Part shown: positions 6,530 through 15,929 of the stretch, piece after piece
How the letters are laid out: each line of letters opens with the position of its first letter
Position numbering within the stretch: position 1 is the first letter of the stretch
Assembly (NCBI GenBank): GCA_023700925.1
Contig: JAMPXZ010000008.1
Coordinates: forward strand, 1 to 35,493
DNA length: 35,493 bases
Reading direction: 5' to 3'
Origin: Oligoflexia bacterium
GTDB lineage: Bacteria > Bdellovibrionota > UBA1018
Translations under genes and position numbers: made by a program
The notes under the pieces: model-generated
What the model was told of the DNA's origin: nothing
The model's database searches: none
What the model saw: only the letters and a program-made list of their open reading frames with translations

Positions 6530-7162
6530 ATGCGGCTTTCGAACAAGATCGTGATCGCGACGCAGAACCGGAGCAAGTTCGACGAATTCAAGGCTCTTTT
6601 CAACGCTTATCCGGAGATCGAGCTGGCGCGGGCCGACCAGCTCATCCGCAATGCGGACCTGCTGCGCTTCGGTGAGACTTTTGACACGTACCTCGCGAAC
6701 GCCCTCGCCAAGGCCCGGCTCGCGGGCAACGCCTGCCACCATCCCGTGATCGCCGACGACTCCGGACTCGAGGTCGAAGGGATCGGCTGGAAGCCCGGCG
6801 TCCGCAGCTTCCGCTATGCCGAGGCCCGGCCCGGCGTGCCGCAGGATCAGGCGAACAACGAGCGCCTGCTCAAGGAGCTCGGCCCGAACAAATCGCGCCA
6901 GGCCCGTTTCACCTGCACCCTGGTGCTGCTGATGGAAGGCATCCTGCTCCACGCCACCGGCGTTCTCGAAGGCACGATCGCCGAGGCGCCTCGAGGCGAA
7001 AACGGCTTCGGGTACGACCCGCTCTTCATTCCACGGGGCTCCACCAAGACCTTCGCCGAAATGAGCGATGGCGAGAAGAACTCCATTTCCCACCGCGGCA
7101 AGGCGCTGCACGAGCTCATGAGCCAGGTCAAAACCCACGGCATCGTCTTCGTGAAGCCCTGA
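6530..7162 (+). CDS. rdgB: RdgB/HAM1 non-canonical purine NTP pyrophosphatase
   Basis: A 210-residue cytoplasmic enzyme that hydrolyses dITP, XTP and ITP to the monophosphate and pyrophosphate, keeping deaminated purines out of DNA and RNA. Family motifs are intact: TQNRSK at 11-16 (the TxNxxK nucleotide-binding loop), ADDSGL at 75-80 (catalytic and metal acid residues), NGFGYDPLF at 158-166 and SHRGKA at 187-192. The length is slightly above that of E. coli RdgB. The ATG has no convincing Shine-Dalgarno sequence, and a TGATAGGCT element sits six bases upstream, suggesting a leaderless mRNA. The gene converges on the YdcF-type gene with four bases between stop codons. Confidence 0.95.
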   Translation: MRLSNKIVIATQNRSKFDEFKALFNAYPEIELARADQLIRNADLLRFGETFDTYLANALAKARLAGNACHHPVIADDSGLEVEGIGWKPGVRSFRYAEARPGVPQDQANNERLLKELGPNKSRQARFTCTLVLLMEGILLHATGVLEGTIAEAPRGENGFGYDPLFIPRGSTKTFAEMSDGEKNSISHRGKALHELMSQVKTHGIVFVKP

Positions 7163-7166
7163 ATCC

Positions 7167-7952
7167 TCAGCCCGTGCCCGGCGTCCAGAAGAGCCGGTAA
7201 TAAAGCCATTTGAAATACTCGAGCATCGTCACACGCGTGCCGTGGACGCTCGAGCGCCATTCGCCCGCCTCGAAGGGCTCCTGAAACGCGGAAAGCGTCT
7301 GGATCTGGATCTCCTGGCCCACCGACTGGAACACACGCTGGAAAATAAAAGCCGAACGCCGCATGTGGTAGGGCGAGGTGACGAGCACGATCTTGGTCCA
7401 GCGCGAGCCGAGCGGCGTCGCGCTTGCCGGAACCGGTCCGAGCGCCTGACCGGCACCGGACTCCGGCGAGGCGGCCAGAAGGCGCGGCTCCGAAACGGGC
7501 AGCTGGCGGCTGATGTGACGGCCCAGCCAGCGGGCATTGGCCTCCGTGTTGAAGCTCTCGCGCTCGATCACGACGTACTCGGGCGGAATCACGTCGCGCA
7601 CGCCGCTGCGAAGCTGCCGCCGGAAAACAGCCCAGGTGGACTGCGGGCCCATGCCGGCGATGTACAGGACCGGAACGGGCGGCGGGGGCGGCTCTCCCGG
7701 CTGCGGCTTGCGGTGGCTGGCCTCCCAGTAGCGGTACCAGAGATCGCCTGCGGCGGCGATTCGGCCTCGGCCCCCGGCCAGACAGACGATCGCGTCGACG
7801 TCGGGAAGCCTCACCCCGTCCATCGTGTCGACGTAGTCATAAACCTCCCCTGCCAGCAGGTAGGGCAGGACGAGCAGACCGATAACCACGCCCGAAAAAA
7901 GCGCGAAAAGCTGGGGCAGATTCTTGCGGAAGCGGGCTCGCATCTTCATCAT
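7167..7952 (-). CDS. YdcF/SanA-type DUF218 membrane protein
   Basis: A 261-residue protein with an N-terminal membrane helix (LPQLFALFSGVVIGLLVLPYLL, about 13-34) and a periplasmic DUF218 domain. Family features include DAIVCLAGGRGRIAAAGDLW at about 54-73, the ESFNTEANARWL segment at about 135-146 and VTSPYHMRRSAFIFQRVF at about 190-207. E. coli relatives (SanA, ElyC, YdcF) affect envelope integrity and peptidoglycan or enterobacterial common antigen metabolism, but their biochemistry is poorly known. Three in-frame ATGs lie close together at the start (MMKM); the first is taken. No Shine-Dalgarno sequence is seen. An extended -10 (TGATAAGAT) lies 15 bases upstream. Confidence 0.85.
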   Translation of the reverse strand: MMKMRARFRKNLPQLFALFSGVVIGLLVLPYLLAGEVYDYVDTMDGVRLPDVDAIVCLAGGRGRIAAAGDLWYRYWEASHRKPQPGEPPPPPVPVLYIAGMGPQSTWAVFRRQLRSGVRDVIPPEYVVIERESFNTEANARWLGRHISRQLPVSEPRLLAASPESGAGQALGPVPASATPLGSRWTKIVLVTSPYHMRRSAFIFQRVFQSVGQEIQIQTLSAFQEPFEAGEWRSSVHGTRVTMLEYFKWLYYRLFWTPGTG

Positions 7953-7967
7953 GGTCGACTGGGATTG

Positions 7968-7976
7968 ATCTTATCA
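7968..7976 (-). promoter_or_regulatory. Candidate extended -10 for the YdcF-type gene
   Basis: Read on the minus strand, TGATAAGAT fits TGnTAnnnT. The transcript start would be near 7961, leaving an untranslated leader of about nine bases without a Shine-Dalgarno sequence. Confidence 0.4.
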
Positions 7977-7998
7977 CCACTTTCCCAGATTTTCCGCC

Positions 7999-8027
7999 TT
8001 GCAAAAGGTTCAGGTTTCCACTACGGT
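7999..8027 (+). promoter_or_regulatory. Candidate promoter for rpmB
   Basis: TTGCAA (7999-8004), a 17-base spacer and TACGGT (8022-8027). The -10 matches consensus at three of six positions, including the first two and the last. The leader would be about 39 bases and contains the direct repeat AGATTTCAGG twice (8051-8070), which supplies AGGAG upstream of the ATG. Confidence 0.4.
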
Positions 8028-8072
8028 GTGGACCCTCAGGCGATTTGAAAAGATTTCAGGAGATTTCAGGCC

Positions 8073-8300
8073 ATGGCTCGTTTTTGTGAATACTGTGAAA
8101 AAGGCCCGGTCACCGGTCACAAGGTGTCCCACTCGAACATCAAGACCCGCACCCGCTGGCTGCCGAACCTCAGTCGGATGAAAGCCGTCATCAACGGAAC
8201 CACTCGCACGGTGCGGATCTGCAGCCGCTGCATTCGGTCCGGTCTGGTTCAGCGCCCCGTAAAGCGCACCTACAAGCCGGAAACGACCAGCGCCAGCTAA
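8073..8300 (+). CDS. rpmB: Large-subunit ribosomal protein bL28, zinc-binding form
   Basis: A 75-residue ribosomal protein. Family features are [24 protein letters not shown] and a basic C-terminus. It carries two Cys pairs, C5/C8 (CEYC) and C50/C53 (CSRC), the zinc-binding version of bL28; paralogues lacking these cysteines replace it under zinc starvation in some bacteria. It functions in the 50S subunit near the E site. The ATG follows AGGAG about ten bases upstream. It is a stand-alone gene with its own candidate promoter and a strong terminator. Confidence 0.97.
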   Translation: MARFCEYCEKGPVTGHKVSHSNIKTRTRWLPNLSRMKAVINGTTRTVRICSRCIRSGLVQRPVKRTYKPETTSAS

Positions 8301-8328
8301 GCTAGCGCAGACATTAGATTTTGGTTTT

Positions 8329-8374
8329 GCAAAACCGGATCGCCCCGCGGGGGCCTTCCGGTTTTGCCTTTTTT
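8329..8374 (+). terminator. Rho-independent terminator after rpmB
   Basis: GCAAAACCGGA (8329-8339) pairs perfectly with TCCGGTTTTGC (8357-8367). A small inner CCCC/GGGG stem fills the loop, and TTTTTT follows at 8369-8374. The T-run overlaps the stop codon of the convergent ridA gene. Confidence 0.9.
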
Positions 8375-8759
8375 AGACAACCGCGATCGCTTCGATCTCG
8401 ACCAGCACGTCCCGCGGGAGCCGAGCGACCTCGATCGTGGAGCGCGCCGGCGGCACTTCCTTGAAGTATGAAGCATAGACCTGATTGACCTTCGGGAAGT
8501 CGCTCATCGACTTCAGGAAGATCGTCGTCTTGACGACATCCGAGAGGCCGGCGCCGGCGGCCTGGACCACCTCACGCAGATTATCCAGCACCCGCCGGGT
8601 CTGGCCTTCAATATCCGTCACCGGCACCTGGCCGGTCACGGGATCCAGCGGGATCTGCCCCGAACAGAAGAGCAGGCCTCCGGCTTGGATCGCCTGGCTG
8701 TAAGGCCCGATCGGCTCGGGCGCGCCTTTGGTCAGGATCGCTTTCTTGTCACTCGTCAT
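8373..8759 (-). CDS. ridA: RidA family enamine/imine deaminase
   Basis: A 128-residue protein of the YjgF/YER057c/UK114 family. RidA hydrolyses reactive 2-aminoacrylate and related enamines made by PLP enzymes. The family signature is complete: GPYSQAI near 19-25, FCSGQIPLDP at 31-40, Arg106 in ARSTIEVARLP (the carboxylate-binding arginine) and Glu121 near the end. It forms trimers in the cytoplasm in known cases. The start codon lies inside the end of maeB (11-base overlap), so the two genes form an operon with likely coupled translation. The link between a malic enzyme and RidA may simply reflect pyruvate and amino-acid metabolism. Confidence 0.95.
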   Translation of the reverse strand: MTSDKKAILTKGAPEPIGPYSQAIQAGGLLFCSGQIPLDPVTGQVPVTDIEGQTRRVLDNLREVVQAAGAGLSDVVKTTIFLKSMSDFPKVNQVYASYFKEVPPARSTIEVARLPRDVLVEIEAIAVV

Positions 8760-11040
8760 GGTTCTCTCTCTCCGTTTTCTTCCTCAGTTGAATCTCCATG
8801 GCCGTGATGGCGGCCATGTTCACGATGTCGTTCACATCAGAACCCTGTTGCAGCACGAAGACCGGCTTATTCATGCCGGTCAGGATCGGCCCGATCGCCT
8901 CGGCGGCCTCGAGCCGGGCCAGAAGCTTGTAAGCGATGTTCCCCGACTGCAGATCCGGGAAGATCAGCACGTTCGCATCGCCCGGGACGCGGTTGAACGG
9001 GTAGCTTTCGCGCGAGAGGTGCGGGACCACCGCGACGTCCGCCTGCATCTCGCCATCCACGCGAAGCTCGGGAGCGCGATGCTTGATGAGCTCCGTCGCG
9101 CGGCGAACCTTGAGCGCGTGGGCATGCCGGTTCGCGCCGAAGTTCGAGAACGAGAGCATCGCCACCCGGGACTCCTCGCCGGTGAAGTTCCGCGCGAACG
9201 CCGCCGTCTGGATCGCGATATCCGCGAGCGCCTCGTCCGAAGGGTCGATAGTCACCGTCGTATCGGCGAACCACAGGACGCGCTTCTTCTGAACCATGAG
9301 GTAGATCCCGGCGAGGCGTGAGCCCGGCTTGACCCCGATAGCGTGGATCGCGGGGCGCAACGTCTCGGGGTAACTCTGCGAGATCCCGCTCAGCAGCCCG
9401 TCGGCGTGGCCGAGCTCGACCATCATCGCCCCGAAGTAGTTGCTCTGCTTGATCAGCTGGCGCGCCAGCTCCAGCGTCACGCCCTTGCGCTGGCGCCGCT
9501 CATGGAGCGCGCGGGCATAGTCCTCGCTTCGCGGATCGGTCGAAGGACGCAGGACCGAAACGCCCCGCAGCGCCTCCTGAAGCCCGAGCTCCTCGATGAG
9601 CGCACCGACCTTCGCCTCGTTGCCCAGCAGAACGGGCTCGGCGATTCCTTCCTCGCGCATCAGCTGCGCCGCGCGGAGGATCTTCTCGTTCTCGCCCTCG
9701 GGAAGGACGATCGTCGCCCGCTCCTGAGGCTCACGGACGAGGCGTTTCTTGATTCCGCGCATGACGACATAGGTGGGCCCGAGCAGACTCTCGAGCTGAT
9801 CGCGATACTGGGACAGGTCGAGCGGCCGCCGTGCGACCCCGCTCGCCATCGCGGCCTCGGCGACCGCGGGCGCCACCCAGAGGAGCACTCGCCGGTCAAA
9901 AGGCTTCGGAATGAGGTACTCCCGGCCGAACGAAAAGCGCTGTCCCCCGTACGCGCGGGAAACGCTGTCCGGCACGTCCTCGCGCGCGAGCCGTGCCAAG
10001 GCCTGCACCGCGGCCATCTTCATCTCCTCGTTGATCGCGGTGGCGCGGGTATCGAGCGCGCCCCGGAAGATGGAGGGAAAGCCGAGCACGTTATTGACCT
10101 GGTTCGGGTAATCGGAGCGTCCGGTCGCGAGGATCGCGTCGGGCCGGACCTTGAGCACCTCCTCGGGCGGCACCTCCGGATCCGGATTGGCCATCGCGAA
10201 GACGATGGGATCGGGCGCCATGGTCCGGACCATCTCGACGGTGATCCCGTCCTTCACCGAAACTCCGACGAAAGCGTCGGCGCCCTTCATCGCGTCCGCG
10301 ATCGTCCGCGCGGCGGTAGCCGCGGCGAAGCGTTCCTTGTAGGGATTCATCCCCTCCGTGCGGCCCCGGTAAATGACCCCCTTGGAGTCGCACATGAGCA
10401 GGTTCTCGCGCCGCACGCCCAGAAGGAGGTAAAGATTCGCGCACGCGATCGCGGCCGCGCCACCGCCGCAGAAAACCACGCGTACCTCACTGATGTCCTT
10501 GCCCACGATCCGCAGCGCATTGAGGAAAGCCGCCGCGCTGATCACGGCAGTGCCGTGCTGATCATCGTGAAAGACCGGGATCTTCAGCCGCTTCTTGAGC
10601 TCCTCCTCGATGGTGAAGCACTCCGGCGCCTTGATGTCCTCGAGATTGATGCCGCCGAAGGTCGGCTCGAGCATCTCGCAGGCGCGGATCACGTCCTCGG
10701 GTTTGTCGGCCCGGAGCTCGATATCGAAGACGTCGATGTCGGCGAACTTCTTGAAGAGGATGCCCTTGCCTTCCATGACCGGCTTGGCGGCGTGCGGACC
10801 GATCGCGCCGAGGCCCAGTACCGCCGTGCCGTTCGACACCACCGCCACGAGGTTGCCCTTGGCGGTATAGTCGTAGACCCGCTCTTCCTGCTCGTGAATC
10901 ATCCGACAGGGCTCGGCCACGCCGGGCGAATAAGCGAGAGATAGATCCTGCTGAGTCGCGACGGGCTTGGAGGGAACAACCTCGATCTTACCCTTACGGA
11001 CCCGCGAGTGGTACTCCAGTGACTGTTGGTAGAGGTTCAT
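8749..11040 (-). CDS. maeB: NADP-dependent malic enzyme with phosphotransacetylase-like C-terminal domain
   Basis: A 763-residue MaeB-type protein. It decarboxylates malate to pyruvate with reduction of NADP. The malic-enzyme part covers about 1-430: the [14 protein letters not shown] segment, [23 protein letters not shown], the metal-binding [10 protein letters not shown] motif and the Rossmann segment [16 protein letters not shown]. The C-terminal 330 residues resemble phosphate acetyltransferase ([15 protein letters not shown], ending in [19 protein letters not shown]); in known MaeB proteins this part is regulatory, for example responding to acetyl-CoA. Length agrees with the family. It is the first gene of an operon with ridA. 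A weak GGA lies upstream of the ATG. The 182-base divergent gap to the next gene shows no promoter I would defend. Confidence 0.95.
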   Translation of the reverse strand: MNLYQQSLEYHSRVRKGKIEVVPSKPVATQQDLSLAYSPGVAEPCRMIHEQEERVYDYTAKGNLVAVVSNGTAVLGLGAIGPHAAKPVMEGKGILFKKFADIDVFDIELRADKPEDVIRACEMLEPTFGGINLEDIKAPECFTIEEELKKRLKIPVFHDDQHGTAVISAAAFLNALRIVGKDISEVRVVFCGGGAAAIACANLYLLLGVRRENLLMCDSKGVIYRGRTEGMNPYKERFAAATAARTIADAMKGADAFVGVSVKDGITVEMVRTMAPDPIVFAMANPDPEVPPEEVLKVRPDAILATGRSDYPNQVNNVLGFPSIFRGALDTRATAINEEMKMAAVQALARLAREDVPDSVSRAYGGQRFSFGREYLIPKPFDRRVLLWVAPAVAEAAMASGVARRPLDLSQYRDQLESLLGPTYVVMRGIKKRLVREPQERATIVLPEGENEKILRAAQLMREEGIAEPVLLGNEAKVGALIEELGLQEALRGVSVLRPSTDPRSEDYARALHERRQRKGVTLELARQLIKQSNYFGAMMVELGHADGLLSGISQSYPETLRPAIHAIGVKPGSRLAGIYLMVQKKRVLWFADTTVTIDPSDEALADIAIQTAAFARNFTGEESRVAMLSFSNFGANRHAHALKVRRATELIKHRAPELRVDGEMQADVAVVPHLSRESYPFNRVPGDANVLIFPDLQSGNIAYKLLARLEAAEAIGPILTGMNKPVFVLQQGSDVNDIVNMAAITAMEIQLRKKTERENHDE

Positions 11041-11222
11041 GGTTTTCCGTATTTTGCCGGGTATCGCACCGGCGCCTCGGTTCGGTGCCCCTACGCTACA
11101 ACCCTTCCCAAACGGCGTCCAGCCGAAGGCAGAAATCCAAGAAATTTGTGGGCTGACCGCATAAGGTATGGCATCTTTTTAATGCAGCCCATTAACGCGA
11201 AAGACTAAAAGAAAGGAAGCCC

Positions 11223-12491
11223 ATGAGAGGAGTTCCTCACAGCTTGAAGTGGCTCCCGCTCGCGGTGCTTCCGTCGCTGCTCTGCCCATCCCTGACGCGC
11301 GCGGACTTCACCACCCATCACTGGGAGAATCACCGTGCCGCGCCGAAGGTGCTCCAGGCCCGGCTGGAAGCCGCGTACCTCCTTTCCGACACCAACTTCG
11401 ATCCCGACGGGTTCCGCTACTATCCGGCGACTTTCTCGAGCTATCAGAAGCTGCAGACCGACCTCGACGCGACCTATGGCTTGAGCGCGCGTCTCGCGTT
11501 ATTCGGTCGCGCCTCGTGGGCCCGCATCGAGCTCAAAAGCACCAGCCGACCCGGCAACTCCTTTGGCCTCACCGACCAGACGCTCGGCCTGAACTTCCGG
11601 GTCCATCAGGGCTCCCCTGACGGACTCATCAGCGCCATTGATCTGCAGGCGCAAGGCGACTTCCCGCTCTACGACAACCAGACAACGGATACCGAGCAGA
11701 CGCCGCGCCTCGGCGACCAAACCCTGGACGGCACCATCGGCGCCTTCGTCACCGGCAAGCTCTACCGCGGCCGGGCGGGCGAGGTCAGCCTGACGGGCGG
11801 CGGCGGTTATACCTACCGAACGCGGGACTTCTCGGCGGCCCTGCCCTGGTCGATCGAGGCCGGCTTCGAGCCGGCCGCCGGCGGCTTCGGCGGTCAGCTC
11901 GGGCTCTTCGGCGTCGCCTCGCTCTCGACGGATCCTCGCGGCGAGAGCCTGCTGACCCCCGCGGCGCTCACCAGCGTCGGCACGGGCGGAAGCTACATGT
12001 CCGACGCGATCAACCCCTCGCTCGCGACGCTCCGCGGGCGGGTGACCTACGAGACGTCAAACGGTTTCGAGTTCTTCGCCGTGGCTTCCAGCACGGTCTT
12101 CGGCCGCTCGGCGCCGGGCGGCGTGCTGTTCGCCGGCGGCGTGCAGCTCAGCTTGGGCAAGAGCTCCGCGGCCAAGGATCCGGCCCTGATGTCCCCGCGC
12201 GAGTACGGCAAATCCAATCAGGGCCTGGTGAGCTATGCCTTCGAGGCCCGCGTGCTTCGGGTCAATGATCGCCTCAGCATGATCAAGCTCGACAAGGGCA
12301 GCGCCGAGGGCGTCGCCACGGGCCAGATCTTCGACATCTTCAGGGCCCAGGCCGATCGGACCGCCGGCGAGGCGGTGGCGCGGGCGCAGGTGACGAGCGT
12401 GAAAAGTGACGAAGCGGCGCTCACGATCGTGGAGTATTTCAAGGAAGTCTGGATCGAAGAGGGCTTCATCGCGAAGCGTCCCCTTCAATAA
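11223..12491 (+). CDS. Outer-membrane beta-barrel-like protein with FlgT-C-like C-terminal domain
   Basis: A 422-residue exported protein. The signal peptide (about 1-27) ends near LTRADF. Residues about 30-310 are alternating polar and hydrophobic strands with Gly and aromatic residues (ALFGRASWARIEL, LSLTGGGGYTYRTRDF in outline), as in a transmembrane barrel. The last 80 residues differ: EARVLRVNDRLSMIKLDKG, GQIFDIFRA, then ARAQVTSVKSDEAALTIVEY resembles the small SH3-like C-terminal domain of FlgT and related envelope proteins. A good AAAGGAAG precedes the ATG. The next gene follows 21 bases later and is also exported. No known function; the fusion may couple an outer-membrane barrel to a periplasmic binding module. 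Confidence 0.75.
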   Translation: MRGVPHSLKWLPLAVLPSLLCPSLTRADFTTHHWENHRAAPKVLQARLEAAYLLSDTNFDPDGFRYYPATFSSYQKLQTDLDATYGLSARLALFGRASWARIELKSTSRPGNSFGLTDQTLGLNFRVHQGSPDGLISAIDLQAQGDFPLYDNQTTDTEQTPRLGDQTLDGTIGAFVTGKLYRGRAGEVSLTGGGGYTYRTRDFSAALPWSIEAGFEPAAGGFGGQLGLFGVASLSTDPRGESLLTPAALTSVGTGGSYMSDAINPSLATLRGRVTYETSNGFEFFAVASSTVFGRSAPGGVLFAGGVQLSLGKSSAAKDPALMSPREYGKSNQGLVSYAFEARVLRVNDRLSMIKLDKGSAEGVATGQIFDIFRAQADRTAGEAVARAQVTSVKSDEAALTIVEYFKEVWIEEGFIAKRPLQ

Positions 12492-12512
12492 CGTGCAACG
12501 GAGAAAACGAAT

Positions 12513-13235
12513 ATGAGGAAACACGTGGTTTTGCTGGCAGCCGGGGCGCTCCTGGTCTCCTCTTCCGCCTTCGCGGCGAAATTCAGCAACCAGTTCGTCG
12601 AGTTCGAGCTGCCGCCCCAGTGGAAGTGCAATCTCGAGGGCGCCGAATGGGTTTGCCAGAGCGAGGATGCGAACAAGAAGCGCGATGCGATCATCGTGCT
12701 CGCCGCCAAGCTCAAGGGCGAGCAGGACAGCCTGGACCAGTACCAGGCCTACCTCAAGATGCCGAAGAACTACACGAGCGTACAGGGCAAGACCGTGACG
12801 TCCGAAGCCAAATACGCCAAGACGACGTCCTTGAACAACCATCCTTGGGTCGACTCGCTCCACATGGAATCGGAGATTCCCGGCTTCTATACGCGCTACC
12901 TCGCGACGGTCAAAGAGGACATCGGCGTCCTCGTCACCTATTCGATCAACAAGGCGAAGTACCAACAGTACGTCGACCAGTTCGAGACGATGGTGAAGAC
13001 GCTCAAGGCGTTCCGGAAACCCGGCGGAATCAACCGCCCCGCGACGGATAATCTTTTCGACATTCAAAGACCGGCTGACCCTTCCGTCGGCACCGTCTTC
13101 CCCGGCGGCATGCCGCAAGGCGGCGCGGACGCTCCGAAACCCAAGCAGGAAGAGGACATGCCTCTGCTTCTGCTCGTGATCGGCGCGGCGGTCATCGGCT
13201 TCATCATCTGGCGCAAGAGGCGGAACGCCGACTGA
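12513..13235 (+). CDS. Exported protein with C-terminal membrane anchor
   Basis: A 240-residue protein with a cleavable signal peptide (AAGALLVSSSAFA, cut near residue 21). A globular domain covers about 22-170 and begins FSNQFVEFELPPQWKCN; its layout recalls PsbP-like folds, but I would not assign it. A Pro/Gly-rich linker comes next. The end is MPLLLLVIGAAVIGFIIWRKRRNAD, a membrane helix followed by a basic cluster, the layout of C-terminal sorting or anchoring tails. Two cysteines (WKCN, WVCQ) may form a disulfide. GGAG lies nine bases before the ATG. It is probably co-transcribed with the barrel protein upstream. The predicted topology is an inner-membrane anchor with the domain in the periplasm. 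Confidence 0.75.
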   Translation: MRKHVVLLAAGALLVSSSAFAAKFSNQFVEFELPPQWKCNLEGAEWVCQSEDANKKRDAIIVLAAKLKGEQDSLDQYQAYLKMPKNYTSVQGKTVTSEAKYAKTTSLNNHPWVDSLHMESEIPGFYTRYLATVKEDIGVLVTYSINKAKYQQYVDQFETMVKTLKAFRKPGGINRPATDNLFDIQRPADPSVGTVFPGGMPQGGADAPKPKQEEDMPLLLLVIGAAVIGFIIWRKRRNAD

Positions 13236-13335
13236 TCCGGACGGGCGAACCTCCGGCGCCCGGGCTCGCGAAAAAGGCATAATCCTTGCCCATTCGACGA
13301 GACCCGGATTAAATGCCTGATGGAGGTTCCCAACC

Positions 13336-14985
13336 GTGCCGCTTCACCCTTTTGCTGGCAAGCCCGCTCCCAAAGAGCTCCTGATCGACGCTCCGGCGCT
13401 GATCCGCGCCTATTCCGAAAGGCAGCCCGACTGGCGTGAGCCCGGTCAACGGGTCGCTTTCGGCACCTCGGGACACCGGGGAACCTCGCTCGACGGCAGC
13501 TTCAACCGGGCGCATATCCTGGCGGTGTCGCAGGCGGTCTGCGAGTACCGCGAGAAGGAGGGAATCACCGGCCCTCTCTTCTTCGGGATCGACACGCACG
13601 CGCTCTCGCGGCCGGCGCTCGAGACGGCGCTCGAGGTCTTCGTCGCGAACCGTACCGAGGTTTACATCGATCGGGATAACGGCTTCACCCCGACGCCCGT
13701 GATCTCGCACGCCATTCTCACGCACAACCGGGCCGCGGACGCGCGCCGCCTCGCTGACGGAGTGGTCATCACCCCTTCACACAATCCGCCCCAGGATGGC
13801 GGTTTCAAATACAATCCACCCAACGGCGGCCCGGCGGGCACGGAGATCACCGGCTGGATCGAGGGACGCGCCAACGAGCTGCTGCGGGAGGAGCTGCGCG
13901 GGGTGAAATCCGTTTCGCTCGAAAAGGCCCTTCAGGCTCCGAACCTCCACCGCCACGACTTCATCACGCCGTACGTGCAGGACCTTCGCAACGTCATCGA
14001 CATGGACGCGATCCGCGACGCCGGGATCCGCATCGGCGTCGACCCGCTCGGCGGCTCGAGCTTCGCGTACTGGGAGCCGATCGCGCGCACCTACGGCCTG
14101 AAGCTCGAGGTCGTCAATCCCAGCATCGATCCGACGTTCGGCTTCATGTGCGTGGACAAGGACGGCAAGATCCGCATGGACTGCTCCTCGCCCTACGCGA
14201 TGGCGAGCCTCATCGGCCTCAAGGACCGCTACGACATCGCCTTCGGCAACGATCCGGACTCGGATCGCCACGGCATCGTGACCCCGAGCGCGGGCCTGCT
14301 CAACCCCAACCACTACCTCGCGGTCGCGATCTCCTATCTTTTCTCGAACCGCCCCGGCTGGAAGTCCTCGGCCCGCGTGGGCAAGACGCTGGTCTCCAGC
14401 GCGATGATCGATCGCGTCGCGGCGAAGCTCGGGCGGAACCTTTCGGAAGTGCCGGTGGGCTTCAAGTGGTTCGTGGACGGACTGCTCTCGGGCGACTACG
14501 GATTCGGCGGCGAAGAGAGCGCGGGGGCCTCGTTCCTGCGCAAGGACGGCACGACCTGGACCACGGACAAGGACGGGATCATCCTTTGCCTGCTCGCGGC
14601 CGAAATCACCGCTAGAACAAGCCGTGATCCCGGGCAGCATTACCGTGAGCTGACCCGCGAGTTCGGCGATCCGGTCTATGAGCGCCTGGATGCCCCGGCC
14701 GACGCGCGCAGCCGCGAGATCCTCAGGAAGCTGTCCCCGGACGACGTCAAAGCGTCGACCCTGGCCGGCGAACCGATCCTTCAGAAGCTGACCCGCGCTC
14801 CGGGCAACGGCGCCTCGATCGGCGGCCTCAAGGTGGTCGCGCGGAACGGCTGGTTCGCGGCCCGCCCCTCGGGCACGGAGAACATCTACAAGATTTACAC
14901 GGAGAGCTTCCTCGGCAAGGAGCACCTCGCGCGCATCCAGCAGGAAGCGCAGGCCATGGTGCAGGCGGTCTTCGAGCGTACGTGA
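13336..14985 (+). CDS. pgm: Phosphoglucomutase (alpha-D-glucose type)
   Basis: A 549-residue cytoplasmic enzyme interconverting glucose-1-phosphate and glucose-6-phosphate, which links glycogen and nucleotide-sugar synthesis to glycolysis. All four loops are intact: phosphoserine Ser148 in TPSHNPP, metal-binding DPDSD at 306-310, sugar-binding GGEESAGAS at 391-399 and phosphate-binding [12 protein letters not shown] at 510-521. The N-terminal FGTSGHRG and the length match the E. coli Pgm type. The start is a GTG with GGAGG nine bases upstream; nearby ATGs are out of frame. The following peptidase gene overlaps its stop by four bases (GTGA). A CATAAT at 13278-13283 could be a -10 but has no -35. 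Confidence 0.96.
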   Translation: MPLHPFAGKPAPKELLIDAPALIRAYSERQPDWREPGQRVAFGTSGHRGTSLDGSFNRAHILAVSQAVCEYREKEGITGPLFFGIDTHALSRPALETALEVFVANRTEVYIDRDNGFTPTPVISHAILTHNRAADARRLADGVVITPSHNPPQDGGFKYNPPNGGPAGTEITGWIEGRANELLREELRGVKSVSLEKALQAPNLHRHDFITPYVQDLRNVIDMDAIRDAGIRIGVDPLGGSSFAYWEPIARTYGLKLEVVNPSIDPTFGFMCVDKDGKIRMDCSSPYAMASLIGLKDRYDIAFGNDPDSDRHGIVTPSAGLLNPNHYLAVAISYLFSNRPGWKSSARVGKTLVSSAMIDRVAAKLGRNLSEVPVGFKWFVDGLLSGDYGFGGEESAGASFLRKDGTTWTTDKDGIILCLLAAEITARTSRDPGQHYRELTREFGDPVYERLDAPADARSREILRKLSPDDVKASTLAGEPILQKLTRAPGNGASIGGLKVVARNGWFAARPSGTENIYKIYTESFLGKEHLARIQQEAQAMVQAVFERT

Positions 14986-15881
14986 GGATCCATAACCGCC
15001 TTCCGCTGCTGCTTTCCTGTCTGGAGAGGTGGGAACACCCGCCGGAGCTCCGCGACTTCGACCGGCGTTACTTCCGCCCGATGGAGAAGCTCCTCGGGCC
15101 CATGCTCGGCGACTGGGGCATCGGCCGTCCCGAGGCGCTTTATCGAGAGCTTCTGAAACTCGACTGGCCCGCCTACCGCGCGCACGTTCTTCAGCTGGCT
15201 CCCGAAAAGCAGGAGAAACGCATCCTCCGTCACGTCCGCTCGGTGGAGCGCCTCTTGGGCGTGCCGCTTCGCGGGGAAATCGTGCTTTTCGGCGCCTTCG
15301 AGATGATGGACGGCTATGCCCGCTTCGATCGGGGCCGACACCGCGTCTTTCTCGGACTCGACGAAATCCCCAGCCACCCGCGCTATCTCGACGTACTGAT
15401 CACGCACGAGCTGACGCATGTGGCGCGCGAAACGCTTGCGCCGGTCTGGGAAGGCTTCGGCCCGGACTCGGGCCTCAGCCTCGAGATGACCCACGAGGAG
15501 TTCACCCAGCGCCTCCCCGTGGTCGAGCACCTGTTCAACGAAGGCTTTGCCTGCGCCGTTTCCGAGACGCTCCTCCCCGGCCTGCCCGACTGGCTGTACG
15601 TCTACCAGACGCAAGAGGCGGCTCGCCTGATCCGCCGGCACGGCGCCGCGGTGAATCGCGCCGTTCACCGCGAGCTGCGGAAACCGGACGGGGGCGACTA
15701 CGGCCGGCTCTACGATTCCTCGAATTACCGGCCGCGGCTCCCCTTGTTCTGCCACTACGTGTGGGCGAGAGCCTGGGTGAGAGCCCTCATCGCCGAACAT
15801 GGCGACGGCAAACCCGCGGCGCTCCTTCGTCGGTGCTCGCGCGAGTTTCACCCGTCGGCGCTGCGGTTCCGCCTTCCCTAG
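14982..15881 (+). CDS. Predicted zinc metallopeptidase (HExxH, gluzincin-like)
   Basis: A 299-residue protein without an obvious signal peptide. It has the zinc motif HELTH at 142-146 within a helix, and [10 protein letters not shown] at 181-190 whose Glu187 is placed like the third zinc ligand of gluzincins. This resembles DUF2268-type predicted peptidases, though I cannot confirm the family. Several Trp, Tyr and Arg residues surround the site. Translation begins at a GTG whose last two bases form part of the pgm stop (GTGA overlap), so it should be made together with Pgm. A metabolic link to glucose phosphates is not obvious. The stop codon TAG belongs to the second copy of the 13-base repeat. 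Confidence 0.75.
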   Translation: MRIHNRLPLLLSCLERWEHPPELRDFDRRYFRPMEKLLGPMLGDWGIGRPEALYRELLKLDWPAYRAHVLQLAPEKQEKRILRHVRSVERLLGVPLRGEIVLFGAFEMMDGYARFDRGRHRVFLGLDEIPSHPRYLDVLITHELTHVARETLAPVWEGFGPDSGLSLEMTHEEFTQRLPVVEHLFNEGFACAVSETLLPGLPDWLYVYQTQEAARLIRRHGAAVNRAVHRELRKPDGGDYGRLYDSSNYRPRLPLFCHYVWARAWVRALIAEHGDGKPAALLRRCSREFHPSALRFRLP

Positions 15882-15890
15882 TACCGCGGC
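15878..15890 (+). repeat. Copy 2 of the CTAGTACCGCGGC intergenic repeat
   Basis: An exact 13-base match to the copies at 4880 and 25967. It overlaps the TAG stop of the peptidase gene and ends four bases before the -35 of the dehydrogenase promoter. Unlike the other copies it is followed by CGG rather than AACT. Confidence 0.7.
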
Positions 15891-15894
15891 CGGA

Positions 15895-15923
15895 TTGCCT
15901 GAACTCCGCCTAGCAGGTATAAG
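15895..15923 (+). promoter_or_regulatory. Promoter giving a leaderless dehydrogenase mRNA
   Basis: TTGCCT (15895-15900), a 17-base spacer and TATAAG (15918-15923), then six bases and the ATG at 15930. The expected transcript start is the A of the ATG. There is no Shine-Dalgarno sequence at a useful distance after the promoter. Confidence 0.65.
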
Positions 15924-15929
15924 AAAAGC

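Noticed and set aside
5507-7138. 543-residue minus-strand ORF across the lipoprotein and rdgB genes
   Set aside because: It is antisense to rdgB and a lipoprotein gene with intact motifs; long antisense frames are expected in GC-rich DNA.
9343-10944. 533-residue plus-strand ORF
   Set aside because: It is antisense to maeB, whose malic-enzyme and phosphotransacetylase motifs are complete; the translation is His/Arg/Asp-rich shadow sequence.
11041-11222. Promoters in the divergent gap between maeB and the barrel-protein gene
   Set aside because: Candidates such as TTGTGG-15-TATGGC have poor spacing; none is strong enough to annotate.
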